64,000 nucleotides of DNA, taken from assembly GCA_025766275.1 (NCBI GenBank), contig JAFKAC010000114.1, forward strand, positions 1 through 64,000. Direction: 5' to 3'. Every line of letters begins with the position of its first letter. The stretch's first letter is position 1. The position numbers and the translations under genes were made by a program. The notes beneath the pieces are model-generated. The model made no database searches, was not told the DNA's origin, and saw only the letters and a list, made by a program, of their open reading frames with translations. Source of the DNA: Lactarius indigo (taxonomy: Eukaryota; Basidiomycota; Agaricomycetes; Russulales; Russulaceae). Positions 32,928-45,100 of the stretch are shown here, piece after piece.

Positions 32928-34322
32928 TCAGATGAGGTTGAAGACAAGTTCGAGGTAAGGGGAGTACTCACCGAGAAATCCGTCTCTTCGTTCACTATCC
33001 CCTGACCTTGACCTTCCTACACTTTCTCCTGATGGCATTAGTCTTAAGGGGGGCGGGGGCTTCTCGAGTTGAAAATGAATGAAATCCGAATTGCCTTTGG
33101 AGCGTGTGGCGCTCGAAACTGTCGTGGATGGAGACCTGATCGCTGCTCTGCGCTCAGGCCCTTCGCGGATAGCAATGCGATTGTTCAACGACGCGAGCAG
33201 CGCATTGGCGTACCTACACCGGCATTCGCATGATATTAGCTGTACGGATGTTATAAATCAAATGTCCGCACAATTTCCCCATAATAGCAGTGCTAGGAAG
33301 CGAATATGGAATCAGCATGAATGTAGCATCGACTTGGAGATGAGACTCACGGGCAGGTGTACCAGTCCTTATCCTATCTCAACATAATGGGTCAGTCACA
33401 GAACAAGTGCGCTCTCAGTCGAATTACGCACTGGCTTTACGATGATCAACACTAATGCTACGATTGCCACTGCAGCTGAAGAGGACGGTGAGGCCGGGTA
33501 GTGTACTGGATTTGAGAATCCGCCTACTCGTCAATAAGTTGGTTTCGACCGTCAATCGCACAATTCTTGACATGGCATGATTACTGAAAAAGCCACCTCC
33601 ATCTGTGCGTCGCTTTTCTAGCTGCGTAGGTGATAAAGGGCGGTCAGTCAGAAATCCTTGGGTCCCTTGCAAAAGGTGCCATGGGCTCACGTGATAAAGC
33701 ATCGAAATGGCGATGAGGCCATCGGCCAAGACGCTTCCGATCAACCAGATCTGAAGGCATCTCCATCAGCAGGAGATATAGGTTGCTCACAGACATAATG
33801 ACTTGCCAATGAAAAAATCTTCAGTATTCGACCATGAGTGAACCCCTTAGATACATGCGACTAAAAAATGTGAGCCGGGTTGGAGGCAGGATGGCTGGGA
33901 AGGTATTCACATAGATACCCCCAGAGATCTCTGATGATGCAGCGACGGTGGAACACTACCAAAAAGTGAAACCCTTTGAGAGGCGGTATCGGGGCCAGAT
34001 TCGAGACTCACCAAAGATATCAGCAGGCATAACCACCAGGACTCCCTCGAGCTGAGCACCCAGATACGATACACAAAAAGAATTGGACGGTCAAGGAAGC
34101 CACACCCCCGAGAAGTGGCCCATCCCAGACTGAAAGGTGGGGCGAGGCGAGGTGTGTTATGTCACCGAAGCCGGAGGCAAACCAGTAGTAAAGGTCGGCG
34201 AGTGCGAGCCCTGACTGCACTGTTTCCAGCAGAAACATCCCGTATGCTACGGAAGGGTCGTAAACAGGGAGCACAAAGTACTGAGGTTGTCCGCTTACCG
34301 AGGAACTTGAGGCGTTTATCAT
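32928..34322 (-). pseudogene. Seven-TM DUF6534-type membrane protein gene with a one-base frameshift
   Basis: Minus-strand exons with matching phases are 34322-34012, 33928 to about 33870, 33750-33691, 33621-33528, 33475-33432, 33367-33351, 33292-33272 and 33213-32928. The order of pieces is MINASSSSVSG, DPSVAYGMFLLETVQSGLAL, DLYYWFASGFGD, LLGGVASLTVQFF, YRIWVLSSRESWWLCLLISL, IWLIGSVLADGLIAISMLYH, RIVRLTVETNLLT, DWYTCPTAIMGKLYANALLA, SLNNR, and a polar tail with LEKPPPPLRL. This is the standard DUF6534-type plan, more typical than the tandem copies at the left. In exon 1 the frame breaks at about 34071-34075, in a T-run: one T too few separates VQFF from YRIW. One junction between 33870 and 33750 is unresolved. 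A single-base assembly error would make this an intact gene. Confidence 0.72.
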
Positions 34323-35516
34323 CGTTCGGGAAGTTATATGTGTACACGTCTTCTCCACGCGATGAATCACCAGCGAAGGATTTGATAAAGGACTTACAGA
34401 ACTGGGTTAGTAAAACCCCATACAGGGTCCAGCTCCAAACACTCCCCAGGAGCTAAGCAGGTGTCATCAACGACAACTCAAGTCACGAAATGGAGCAACA
34501 ATTGCACGTACAAGGGGTGCGGTTCTAGAGAAATTAAAGTATCAGCTCAGCTCCACTGTCTGAAGGATATGGCAACACTTACATCTCTGCGATTCTCGGT
34601 AGCACAGAAGGCCCAGGAGGAGGTGCCGACATAACCGATTGACCGCGGACGAGTGGAATCAGGAAGTATAGTTCGGGGTACAGAGGATATTTGAATGTAC
34701 TCACCCTTTATCTGGGAGTGGGGTCAACCGCCGCCAACAGGTACCTGTACGGACACATCGATATGGGGAATGATGCTTCCTAATTGTCCGCTCTGGGCTT
34801 AACGCTCGATTACTTGGAGGGTTGTAAGTTGCATGCGTTGGGACGTGGGGTACGTAAACAAGCACGCGGTAAGAGTGACGTCCTATCTGATCGCAATGTT
34901 TACTTAGTGATGAGCGCTGATGGACTTCCGAGATTGAATCATAGATCAGCAGTATGGGGAAGCTAAAGTGTTGGAATGTAGCCCTCCCCCATCACCTCAG
35001 CACATGACCCGTGAAATCGAGGGCAGCTAATGAAGAACGTCAGTCGAATAATTATTGTGGGGTGCGTCCTCTCTACACTGGCACTACTTGAAGTTGTGAC
35101 GGCCAGACCCAATGCGCGCCTGCTGAGTAGAACCCCCCATGATATTCTTGGTTGTAGTTGACCATCACTGCGGCAGTCCTAATACGCATGTTAGGAACGT
35201 CTAACCATGTGGCCGAGGTCTTGAGCACCCTTACGCCCCAGTAATTGCTCGTAGATGTTACTGTAAAGTTGGTTCCTCAATGAGGTTAATGACCCGCTCT
35301 TCATGGATCGATATAATATGTCCATAGTGCAACTTGAATGCCAATGGCACTCGGCGTGGTTCAACCGCAATTACTATTGTTGGGACCAAGGTCAGAGTTG
35401 TCAACGACATTGGCCACCTACGAGTTCCACGTGGACTGAGCAGAGCAATCTCCAGATACAACAGAGAGCACTAGTATGTCCTGACTGACGACGACAGTGA
35501 AGGTCTTCTCTGGGAG
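34323..35516. other. No gene recognised
   Basis: About 1.2 kb with only short uncharacteristic frames on both strands, ending at the insertion site of the large DNA transposon. Confidence 0.5.
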
Positions 35517-35521
35517 GTCAA

Positions 35522-35800
35522 CCCCAGTCAAAACCCCGATGAACGAAACAGGATAGGAATGAATTCGATTGAATTGATTCAATCAAATTCAACTTTCCGG
35601 ACTATATCCGATCAGATTCATTCGTGTGTTGTAAATAATTGATATTTGTTGCATGCAATTGCACAACGATTGATTTCGCCTGTTGAATCTTATTGATATC
35701 CGTTGAATCTTACTGAATGTTGTTGAACCATGCACAAACGCGGAGAATTGAATTACAATGAGTTCAATTGATCTGAGTCCGTTCTACTGCAATACACGAC
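35522..35800. repeat. Left terminal inverted repeat and subterminal repeats
   Basis: The inverted repeat (35522-35545) is followed by many short motifs built on GAATTGA/TTCAATC and GTTGAATCTTA (twice, near 35683 and 35703). The right end (about 52800-52950) has matching AATTCAAATC, GAATTCA and TCAATTCATCGGG motifs. Such dense subterminal repeats are transposase-binding sites in CACTA-like elements. Confidence 0.65.
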
Positions 35801-36914
35801 AAAAGAATTCATTCTACACTACCAAGAAGCTACCAATTCGACCGAGGCTCCAGTGAGGTCTTCAAGCCGGCGTCGAGCCAGCAGTTTTCTTCTTCGTCGC
35901 CTTGAGTTCGTGCCGGGTATATGTCTGTAGATACAATTGGGTTAGATCATGTCAGGTGAGAAATGGATGACTTACCATGCGGGTATCTTCGTCCAACTCG
36001 TTCCATATCTTCGCAAATTCATCGCGTGTCACTTGATGGTCCTTGAGGAAGTTGATTGCGTAGAGGTTCCTATGGGGCTGTGTTAGGTCAAGTGGTCGAA
36101 ATGATCCTGATACGTACCTCGCAGTTGTGCTCTTTCTGGGGCGCATGATGCCCGCTTTCTTCGTCTTGGTCTTCGAGGCGCTCTTATCGGTCTTGCTGGT
36201 CGCCTCCGAGGCATCGCCAGACGACGCTGCTCCAGGCGTTGGAGCACTTGTCACTGTGTCCATCGCCGTCGTCGGCGCGTCGTCGGTTGTGTTGGTGGAC
36301 TTGTGTTCGGGGCCGGGCTTTGCAGGGACGCCATTGGTGGCGGTCGACGGTGCACCTTCCGGAGCTTGGTCAGGGGTGCTTGCCGTTGCGTCCATCATCC
36401 GTGTGTCGTCGTTTGTGCCGGCTGAGTCGGGACGGGGAGCAGGTCCTAGCAGGGTGTGGTCAGTAACTGTTGTTGTTGTGATAGCATAAAGAGCATACCT
36501 TCCTGGGTTTGGATGTTGGCGTCTTCCAATGACAGTACTGGAGGGGTAGTTGGGGCAGGAGTCTTCCGGACGATGTCGGCGCTGGGAATCAAGTTAGCGA
36601 AAACGGGTGTGTGGGGTCGCAGAGACGTACAGTGGGTTCGGGATAATCTTTGTCAAAGCATGTTGTTAGTCCTGTAGAATGCGAGTGGGATGATAGTGGA
36701 CGTACTATGGACACCTCGGTGTCAGGGCCACCAGTCGTCGCAGTAGCATGTTGAGTATTGGATGGTCCCGGCAGACCTTCGGGGGCACCAGACGTCGTGG
36801 GACCCTGATCCTCATGCACGGTGGGTGTGTTGCCACCGTCTGTTGCCGTAGGCACAATGGGTGGTGCAGGTTGGGTGGAAGGGGCGATGGTCGAGATTGG
36901 TGAGTCGAGGGTCG

Positions 36915-37136
36915 GACGAGAAGTGGATGGCGACGTGGGAGACGCGCCACGTGTGCGCTGAGTGCCAGAGCATGCATTGGAACGAGAAGTGGAGGGCGAC
37001 ATGGGGGACATGCCATGTGTGCGCTGAGTGCCAGAGCGCGCATTGGATCGAGAAGTGGAGGGCGACATGGGGGACGCACCATGTGTGCGCCGAGTGCCAG
37101 AGCATGTATTGGGTCGAGAAGTGGAGGGCAATGTTG
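36915..37136. repeat. 66-bp tandem repeat, about 3.4 copies, coding
   Basis: The block AGTGCCAGAG recurs at 36961, 37027 and 37093, exactly 66 bp apart, with a partial copy on the left. On the minus strand it codes 22-residue units containing SPMSPSTSRSNA and SGTQRTHG. A further diverged trace lies just right of the solo LTR (37921-37975). Confidence 0.8.
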
Positions 37137-37141
37137 CAGAC

Positions 37142-37914
37142 TGTCACGGACGCTCTATTTTTGCCTTATTTTCCTGTATTTTTACGGATTTATTTGGTCG
37201 AGATACGAGTCTCCAACGTTGTGTCAAACATCCAAGTCCTTATCATTAGATATGATAAGATGGTTAGTCACATGATGCCAACATGTGCACCCACAAGCAC
37301 GTGACCCTGGGATAGTAACTTCCTTATTGGATGTTACCTCTTTAGGTCACTTTCCTCATTAGTACAGTAGTTTCTCATTGGACAATAAGCAGGGAACATT
37401 CTAGATAGTTCTAGACTACGTTGTTATAGGGTTGTGACTCATAGATAAGGACACGTCATTGTTCTGTCAGCGTTAATGACTGTGCATCAGTCAGCACAAT
37501 AGATAACGCTATTATTAGACACGACACGTCAGCGTCTGACTCATTACTATTACACATACCTTTAGTAACAAGGTTTAGTAGTAATTCGAACTCAGCCGCA
37601 GCAGTGTATATAAACCCGCATGTAACGTCCTGAGTGGAACCAACTTGTCCTCTTGGTTCTCCACTCAGGTGCGTATCTCCCTTGTACTTCCCTTACTTCT
37701 CCAATGTTAACTTGTCCTCTTGGTTCTCCACTCAGCGTGCCACTGCGTGATCACCTTGCCTTTGACCTTGTATAAAGGTCTCACGTGTGCATACTCTCCG
37801 CAGTGACTGTACGTTCGGCGCGTGACTTGTCTCTGCGTTAGGCTTGAGTGTGCTACTAGTTCAGTTCACTTACCTTCTCTTGGTCTAGTTGTCGCGATAA
37901 GTCATACCGCTACA
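37142..37914 (+). mobile_element. Solo LTR (773 bp) with 5-bp target duplication CAGAC
   Basis: Starts TGTCACGG and ends CCGCTACA; CAGAC flanks it at 37137-37141 and 37915-37919. It contains a TATA region (GTGTATATAAACCC near 37604) and a direct repeat of ACTTGTCCTCTTGGTTCTCC (about 37645 and 37710). No internal domain or second LTR is present, so it is a recombination remnant. Which element it came from is not evident here. Confidence 0.8.
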
Positions 37915-39907
37915 CAGACGTGCTACGCGTGCGCCGAGCGACAGCGCGTGCCTTGGGTCGCACTGGAGGGCGGGATGGAGAAGAAACGGATGGGGTGGGA
38001 TCATCGATGATCTCGTCGACGTCCTCTTCCTCGTCGAAGTTGAAGTCCTCTTCCTCTTCGTCGTCATCAACGATCTGTCGGCATGTCCTGGGACCCGAGC
38101 TACGACCAATCCGGCGTGATTTCCAGGCCACCGCGGGGCTTGCAGTATGCGAGCATTTCTGAACGCTATCAGTGGGAGTCTTGTTGTTGGGGTATCGCAT
38201 CTGGTACCAGTGGGTGTAGTTGATTGTTGGGATGGAGTTGGCCTTGTAGTGAGAGTCACAGAGTCGGAGGATAGGGTACTTAGCTTCGACCCTCCGCCAG
38301 TACTCTCGGTGACGCCACGGCTTCACCTTCCCCCACGGCTGTCCAATCGGTCCGTATTTATCACACATAGATGCCCAGATTTCTCGGGAGTAGGCCCATA
38401 TGTTGGCCACCTCATGACCATCCAACATCGTCCCGTCTTCGTACTCGAGGAACCAAAATTGCCGGTTTTCACCTGCGGCCGCTGGTCCTCTGCGCACGGA
38501 ACCATTTGATGAGAACTCCTTTCGTCAATTGAATTCCGCTCTTCGTTGATGCTTGAACCAGTAGTTGATCATGGGGAAATCCGCAGGATCCATGTTGGAG
38601 GGGGGTTTGTTGATCTCGTCGATATTGGCAGCAGGCGGGTTCGGGGCTCTGGAGGCGATCCCCTGAATCGCTTTCCTGTAATTACATACTGTAAGATTAT
38701 CCTCTGGACGAGTGACGGCGGACTTACTCGAGGGTCTCGAGGCTTGCGGTTAGCTTGATGTTCTCCGTGTATAGGTGCATATATACGGGGTTTTGTGCGC
38801 CGAAGAGGTCCTCATGAGTGGCTTGGGAGAGGATGCGATTTTTTTCCTGCAACAATAGTAATTAGGTGCGAACAACGGGTGCTTGCACTTACCTGGGACC
38901 TCATATGGAATGACCCGGAGGCGTTGACCGAATGTCGACCGTGTGAGGCCTCACTGGGGGGGGTGTCAGTATCTTTCGGCCCAGGGTAAGGCGACCAAAG
39001 TGAAGTAGGCGGGTGGTGGTATGACTGAGTATGCGGATCGTGAGCTAGCATATAAGAGTCTAGAGAACGAGGGGCCTCCCTAGTGTGGTAACCGGTAGAA
39101 CCAGAATCTAGAGAACGAGGGGGCTCCCTAGTGTGGTAATTGGTAGAACCAGTGTCTGAGAAGCGACCGTCGCCTAGCTGAGAATGGAGCAATTCCGTCA
39201 TGGGACCAGGCGTAAACGACATCGTGTACAACGCGTGCAAATCCCAAGTGATTTTCAGGGTGGTTCTTGCGTATCAAATTAGCAATTTGTAGACTAGATT
39301 TGAGGGAAACGTAAAAGCTGTGGAGAAAGCCTGAGAGGGATACGTAAACGCTGAGGAGAAGACGGTGGAGAGCCAGGGAGAAGGTGTATGCTGTCGGCGG
39401 TAATTGTAAGTAGTGTATATCATCCGAGATTACCTTTCTCGCCTATTTCGGCTGTTCCCATCTACTATACAGTTTAAGCCACATTCAGCCACATCTATAT
39501 CCAATTCCTTCGGGTTTACAATACACGTTCAATAATGTCTACTAGCGAGGTACCCTCTGGTGATGAAATCTCTGGCGACAGCTTGACTCCTAAGGCTATC
39601 GAAGCCATCGAAAAGCAAAGGGTTCGCGCAGTGAATATGGGAGTTATTCATGAAGCAACACTGGAGGACTTGTTGCACTGCCACAACTGCATGGTGTTTC
39701 GGATCTTGGCTGAACGCAACGAGCTATTACGCGAACGGTAATTCTACTTCAGACTTGCTTCGTCTCGCGATCTCGGACTTAATTATCGTACCAAGCATCG
39801 AGCTCGGCGCTAAGGAAATTGAATGTTCTGAGTTTGACTACTTGGACGGACCTCCAGGCCCCCCTCGACCCTATGCCATCGTTACGGACATTGGGATACT
39901 CCGGTAT

Positions 39908-40467
39908 TGTTACGATTTTTCAGACTTGTTCTTTTCTTTCTCCACTGAATTCCTTGTTCCCCACATTACGAGCCCTGTATGACTACGTGGACGATACGTT
40001 TACCCGGTTCCTATCACGCGCTTTGCTTATCATCGTTATCTTCTGATAAAGCTTGACATGTGTTAGTTTCCGTTCGATTCTCAGTCATGCACGGACCCGC
40101 GTGATTCCTCCTTTGTTCTTGATACGGACGTCCTTTGTTCCCATTATGTCTCACCTTTGTTCTCCAATGAGGAGTGGCCTTACGCCCTCACTTGTACCAA
40201 GCGTATTTAAGCCTAGTGTTACCTAGCTTGTACGGTAGACTAGACTTCTTGTGTAATACTACACTCGTCTACGCGCAGTCTCTTGAAACCCCGATCCTCG
40301 TCTTAGCTAGACCTTTGAGTCTTAGCCATCCTCTACAGTCCAAGTGACGTGCGTCCTTGTGACTCTTGTGCATCACCATTACTGAAGTCGAGCCTTTGAG
40401 CTTGGACTACCGACCATCTGATAGACTTAGTGCAAGTCACGCTTAACGCCCCTGTAGTGGCGTTACA
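39908..40467 (+). repeat. 5' LTR of the gypsy element
   Basis: 560 bp, TG...CA, with a TATA-like GCGTATTTAAGCC near 40201. Partner of 47205-47764. All differences between the two are transitions inside CpG/TpG/CpA pairs. Confidence 0.95.
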
Positions 40468-40488
40468 TTAAGTCTAGTCTCTATCACC

Positions 40489-42153
40489 GTGGCTCTCACC
40501 AGCCGAAGCCGAACACAGTTTGTCAAGGAGTACCTGGAGCGACATCCCTACGACGACTTAAGACCATCCATCAAAGGAACCGCTCTCTGGAGGAACACCC
40601 CACACGACGAAGGGTACTACGTCTACGATCCCAACAAACTCACGTACGAACCTATCGAATATATCGAAGATCAGCACATTTGGGCTTACGTTGCCTACTC
40701 TGATACGAAGCACTCCTGGTATTCATACAAACCCGTCCCCGCACACTTAGGACTAGGACCAGGAAAAGGACAAATCAGCGCTATCAACGCAGATTCGGAC
40801 GTCGAAGAACCATCCTCCGAGCCAGACTTAGACAACCCCACCCTCACACCAACTATTCAACGCCCTGTAGACTTTGCATCATATGCCAACATGTCCACCA
40901 CCCAACTCTCCACCACCCTCACCTCCTCGCAACCAACCGCAGGCTCCTCGACAGCGAATCCTGCAGGTAGTGGAGGACATTCTGTGGGAGGAAGTATGTT
41001 GACAAGCGGAGGAGGCCCTCCGGGAAGCACAGGAGGCCATCATGGAGGCGGTGCGCCTGGAGGTGGAGGCGGTGCGCCTGGAGGTGGAGGCGGTGCGCCT
41101 GGAGGCAGAGGCGGTGCGCCTGGAGGTGGAGGCGGCGGAGCAGCAGCTGGCCCCGCAGCTGGAGGACCCCCTCCACCGAACAGACGACTCGGAGGAAATC
41201 CCCCGCCAGAATTCACAGGAGACCGGGAAACCAGCTGAGCCTTCCTCAACACATTCGCCCTGTATAGGGGGATGAATCCAAACGTCCAACAACTCACCCT
41301 CCCATATTCACGAGCCATGACACTCCTGTCCTATATTCGAGGACCACTCGTCGACGATTGGGTAGAGGAACAAATACAATGGTTGGCCGACCAGCTAGTA
41401 GGAGGCGTAGCCATGAACGCCGAGAACCTGTGGAACACCATTGAAACACGCTTCATCCAAGCGTATACCGACACTACTCAACAACAGAAGGCCCGCCACG
41501 CCATCCAAAACTTACGGATGGACAAGGAAGACATCAACACCTATATAGCCAAATTCTCTAACTTGGCCAACAAGGCGGGATACAACAAAGACGAGGCCAC
41601 AACTCTGGAAATCTTTCAGAAAGGCCTCCCGAATGTGTTAGTCATAAACGCAATCAAGTTCCATCACCCTGTGGATTGGGACGATTGGAAGACGGCAGTC
41701 ACACTTCAACAGGCGGAATATCTCCTCCTTAAAGACAGGCTCACCAAAGGAAGAACAGACAAGAAGGGAGGGGCCTCCCGCGACCAGTGGCTAAACGCCC
41801 TCAACAAAACGAGAGACCCAAACGCGATGGACGTTAGCCGTACTTGCGCTAGGGCGGCAATGACGGAGGACGAAAAGAAGCTACTCCAAAAGGAAGGAAG
41901 GTGCTTCAGATGCCGAGGACAAGGACACATCTCCAGATTCTGTCCCCAAAAGTCAACCACCACGGCCAAGACCGCAAGCACGAGCGATACTACTCCAACC
42001 ACCGCTACCATTTCAATGACCGCATCATGCCCCCTCTCCAATGAAGAACAAGCTGACGCCCAAGTGGCGGCCTTATTCGCCCAAACCCCTGAAGTACGAG
42101 AATTAATGGTGGACAAACTCTTCGGACAAAAGAAGGATTTTCTGAACGCTTAA
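40489..42153 (+). pseudogene. Gag of the gypsy element, interrupted by one in-frame TGA
   Basis: One frame of 555 codons counting the TGA at 41236-41238 (after FTGDRETS), and continuing AFLNTFALYRGMNPN in the same frame. The first part has a Gly-rich low-complexity stretch (GGGAPGGGGG type). The second part is the retrotransposon Gag core (YIRGPLVDDWVEEQIQWL, NTIETRFIQAYTDTTQQQ, RHAIQNLRMDKEDINTYIAKF) followed by a CCHC zinc knuckle CFRCRGQGHISRFC. No ATG opens the frame; its first start-like codon is GTG at 40489, and the first in-frame ATG lies more than 130 codons later. The TGA replaces a likely CGA (context AGC-CGA-GCC). Confidence 0.85.
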
Positions 42154-42188
42154 ACCTGGCGGCCTGGGCTAGAGCATTAAAACTTAGC

Positions 42189-45100
42189 GTGTACAATAGC
42201 AGATTCCGATCTATGCGAATTCCAGTACTTTTCAAATCTGCTCATGCGACGGCTGAACGAAACGTCCTAGTGGACTCAGGCGCAACAGACAATTTTATAA
42301 GCGCAAACCTCCTAAAAAGACTCAAAATAGCCTGGCTAGCGACCGAACGCTCCATCAAGATATGGAACGTAGACGGAACCCACAATCAAGGAGGGGAAAT
42401 CACATCCTTTACCGACCTCACCGTCAAAACCGGAGGAAAAACCCAAAACCTTCGGTTTCTCATCACCGACCTAGGGAACGACGAAGTCATACTGGGATAT
42501 CCTTGGTTTACAGTGTTCAAACCCAAGTTCCACTGGCGGGACGCCACGCTCGACGAAGAATTCCAACCAGTAGTTATCACCAGCCTACATCTGTCCGACG
42601 AAGCCATGCCCCTTGAAGCAACTATCAAGGCATTGGAGACGTATCAACTGGACGAATCAGCTTGGGAACAACTACAAGAAGAGGATGAACCTTACATCCG
42701 ACTACGAAAGACAACGACATCAGAACTGGTGCAACAGGAAGCGGCAAAGAAACCCCAGAAAACCTTCGAAGAAATGGTCCCGGAAGAATATCGAAGGCAC
42801 CGGAAGGTTTTCAGCGAAGAAGCCTCTCAACGCTTCCCCCCCTCACGCCCGTGGGATCACGCCATAGACTTAGTCCCGAACGCCCCTGAAACAATGGACT
42901 GCAAAGTATACCCACTCACGATCCCAGAAAACGAAAAGCTAACAGAGTTCGTGACCGAACACCTGGAGAAGAAATACATCCAACCGTCCAAGTCCCCTTA
43001 CGCTTCCCCCTTCTTCTTCATCAAGAAAAAGGACGGGAAACTACGCCCAGTGCAGGACTACCGCCACCTTAACGAATTGACTATAAAGAATCACTACCCA
43101 CTCCCCCTAATCCCCGAACTCATCGACAAGATCCGAGAAGCAAGGCTCTACTCGAAACTCGATATTCGATGGGGGTATAATAACGTCCGGATCAAACAAG
43201 GGGATGAATGGAAGGCGGCATTTAAGACGAATCAAGGGTTGTTCGAACCGCGAGTCATGTTCTTTGGTCTCACGAATTCCCCAAGTACATTCCAAACAAT
43301 GATGGATACCATCTTCCGGGAGTTGGTCTTGACAGGAGAAGTAATTGTCTACATGGACGATATCTTAATCGCAACCTCAGATAACCACGCCCACCACAGA
43401 ACAATACTACACCAAGTCCTCGACCTCTGCGACAAACACGACCTGTACATCAAACCAGAAAAATGCGTGTTTGAGGTCTACGAGGTGGAATATTTGGGGC
43501 TTATCATTGGACATGGACAATTGCGGATGGATCCAGTCAAGGTTCAAGGAGTCCGAGAGTGGAAGGCGCCGACGTCACTTAAGGAAGTACGAGCCTTCTT
43601 AGGATTTTGCAATTTCTACCGACGATTCATACGAGGGTTCTCCACAATCGCAAGACCCCTCCACGACCTTACAAAGAAAGACGTCCCCTGGGAATGGACG
43701 GAGGCCAGACAAAAAGCTTTCGACACTATCAAAGAGCGAATTAGCTCGGAACCAGTCCTATTATTCCCGAAACTCGACCAACCTTTCGAAATCGAAGTCG
43801 ACGCCTCAGGTTATGCCCTAGGCGCGGTCTTGAATCAGAAGGGAGAAGACGACAAGCTCCACCCAATCGCGTTCTACTCAGAATCCCTATCCGAAGCAGA
43901 ACGCAATTATGACATTTACGACAGGGAACTGTTGGCAATTGTCAAAGCACTGCGAACCTGGCGTACATATCTCGTGGGATCCCCCCACTTGATTACCATT
44001 CACATGGACCACGCGAATCTGCAATATTGGAAGGAACCCAGAAAGATCAATCGACGAGTCGCGCGGGAATTTCAGGAACTATCCAAGTACAATTTCGTAC
44101 TCAAACACATTTCAGGCAAAAAGAATACCCAGGCCGATTCATTATCAAGACGACCTGACTACGACGATGGCACCAATGACAACGATCACGTCACGGTACT
44201 CCCAGAGGAAGTCTTCCTCAAAATAACTCACACGTCCATGCACGATATGGACATATGGACCCAAATTGCACAAAATATGGACGAAGCAGCACTCCTCCCA
44301 TGGATTGAACCACATGGCTTGAAAAAGCACGATGGACTGTGGTGGAAAAATGATGCCCTCGTTGTTGTGGGAAACAACGACCTTAAGCGGGGGATAATTA
44401 CCTTCTTCCACGATACTCCGAGCACCGGACACCCGGGAATTGCAAATACCCTAGAGCTGGTGCGACACGACTTCTGGTGGCCTAATATGCGCAAAGATGT
44501 GGAAGCCTACGTCAAGGGGTGCGCAACGTGCCAAAGCAACAAGATCAATTCCCACCGACAAAAACCGTACCTATTCCCCATTACCACTGAACCAGAAGCC
44601 AAACCATTTGAGGTAGTAGCCATGGACTTCATAGTCAAACTCCCAGTGTCCGAAGGATTCGACTCGATCCTTACCATCACAGACCACGATTGCTCGAAGG
44701 CGGCAATATTCATACCATGCAACGAAACCATAACGTCAGAAGGAGTAGCCAAACTCTACCTCCAACACGTATACCCTCATTACGGTCTACCCCGAAAGGT
44801 CATATCGGATCGAGATCCAAGATTCGCATCCACATTCATGAGGCAGTTGTGCAAAACTTTGGGGATACAACAGAACATATCCTCCGCATACCACCCGCAG
44901 ACGGACGGCCAATCCGAATGTACCAACCAGTGGTTAGAACAATACCTACGACACTGGTGTAACGTGCAACAAGACAACTGGGCAGAACTCCTACCAATGG
45001 CCCAGTTCGCCCACAATTCCTGGAAAAATGCCACTACCAAACACTCTCCCTTTTCGCTTATCATGGGATGGGAACCGCGAACCACGTGGGCACCCAGGCC

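Larger units (their letters stand above)
35862..39222 (-). pseudogene. Accessory gene of the Tnp2 transposon, disrupted by a solo LTR
   Basis: A multi-exon minus-strand gene. It begins at MSFTPGPMTELLHSQ (39222), passes through FDLFGAQNP-like and NPPAANIDEINKPPSNMD exons (38840-38560) to a long exon (38500-36700), and ends with exons coding TARYVSGSFRPLDLTQPHRN, DEFAKIWNELDEDTRM and TYTRHELKATKKKTAG (stop at 35862). The long exon codes FWFLEYEDGTMLDGHEV, THWYQMRYPNNKTPTD and an acidic run (DDDEEEEDFNFDEEEDVDE). The LTR at 37142-37914 sits inside this exon. If it and one target copy are removed the frame continues smoothly into a Ser/Thr/Pro-rich region of 22-residue repeats. I do not recognise the family. 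The basic C-terminus and acidic stretch fit a nuclear accessory factor of the transposon, but that is a guess. Confidence 0.6.

Noticed and set aside
41040..41318. Proline-rich minus-strand frames in gag
   Set aside because: They are the reverse complement of the Gly-rich repeat in Gag and have no independent support.
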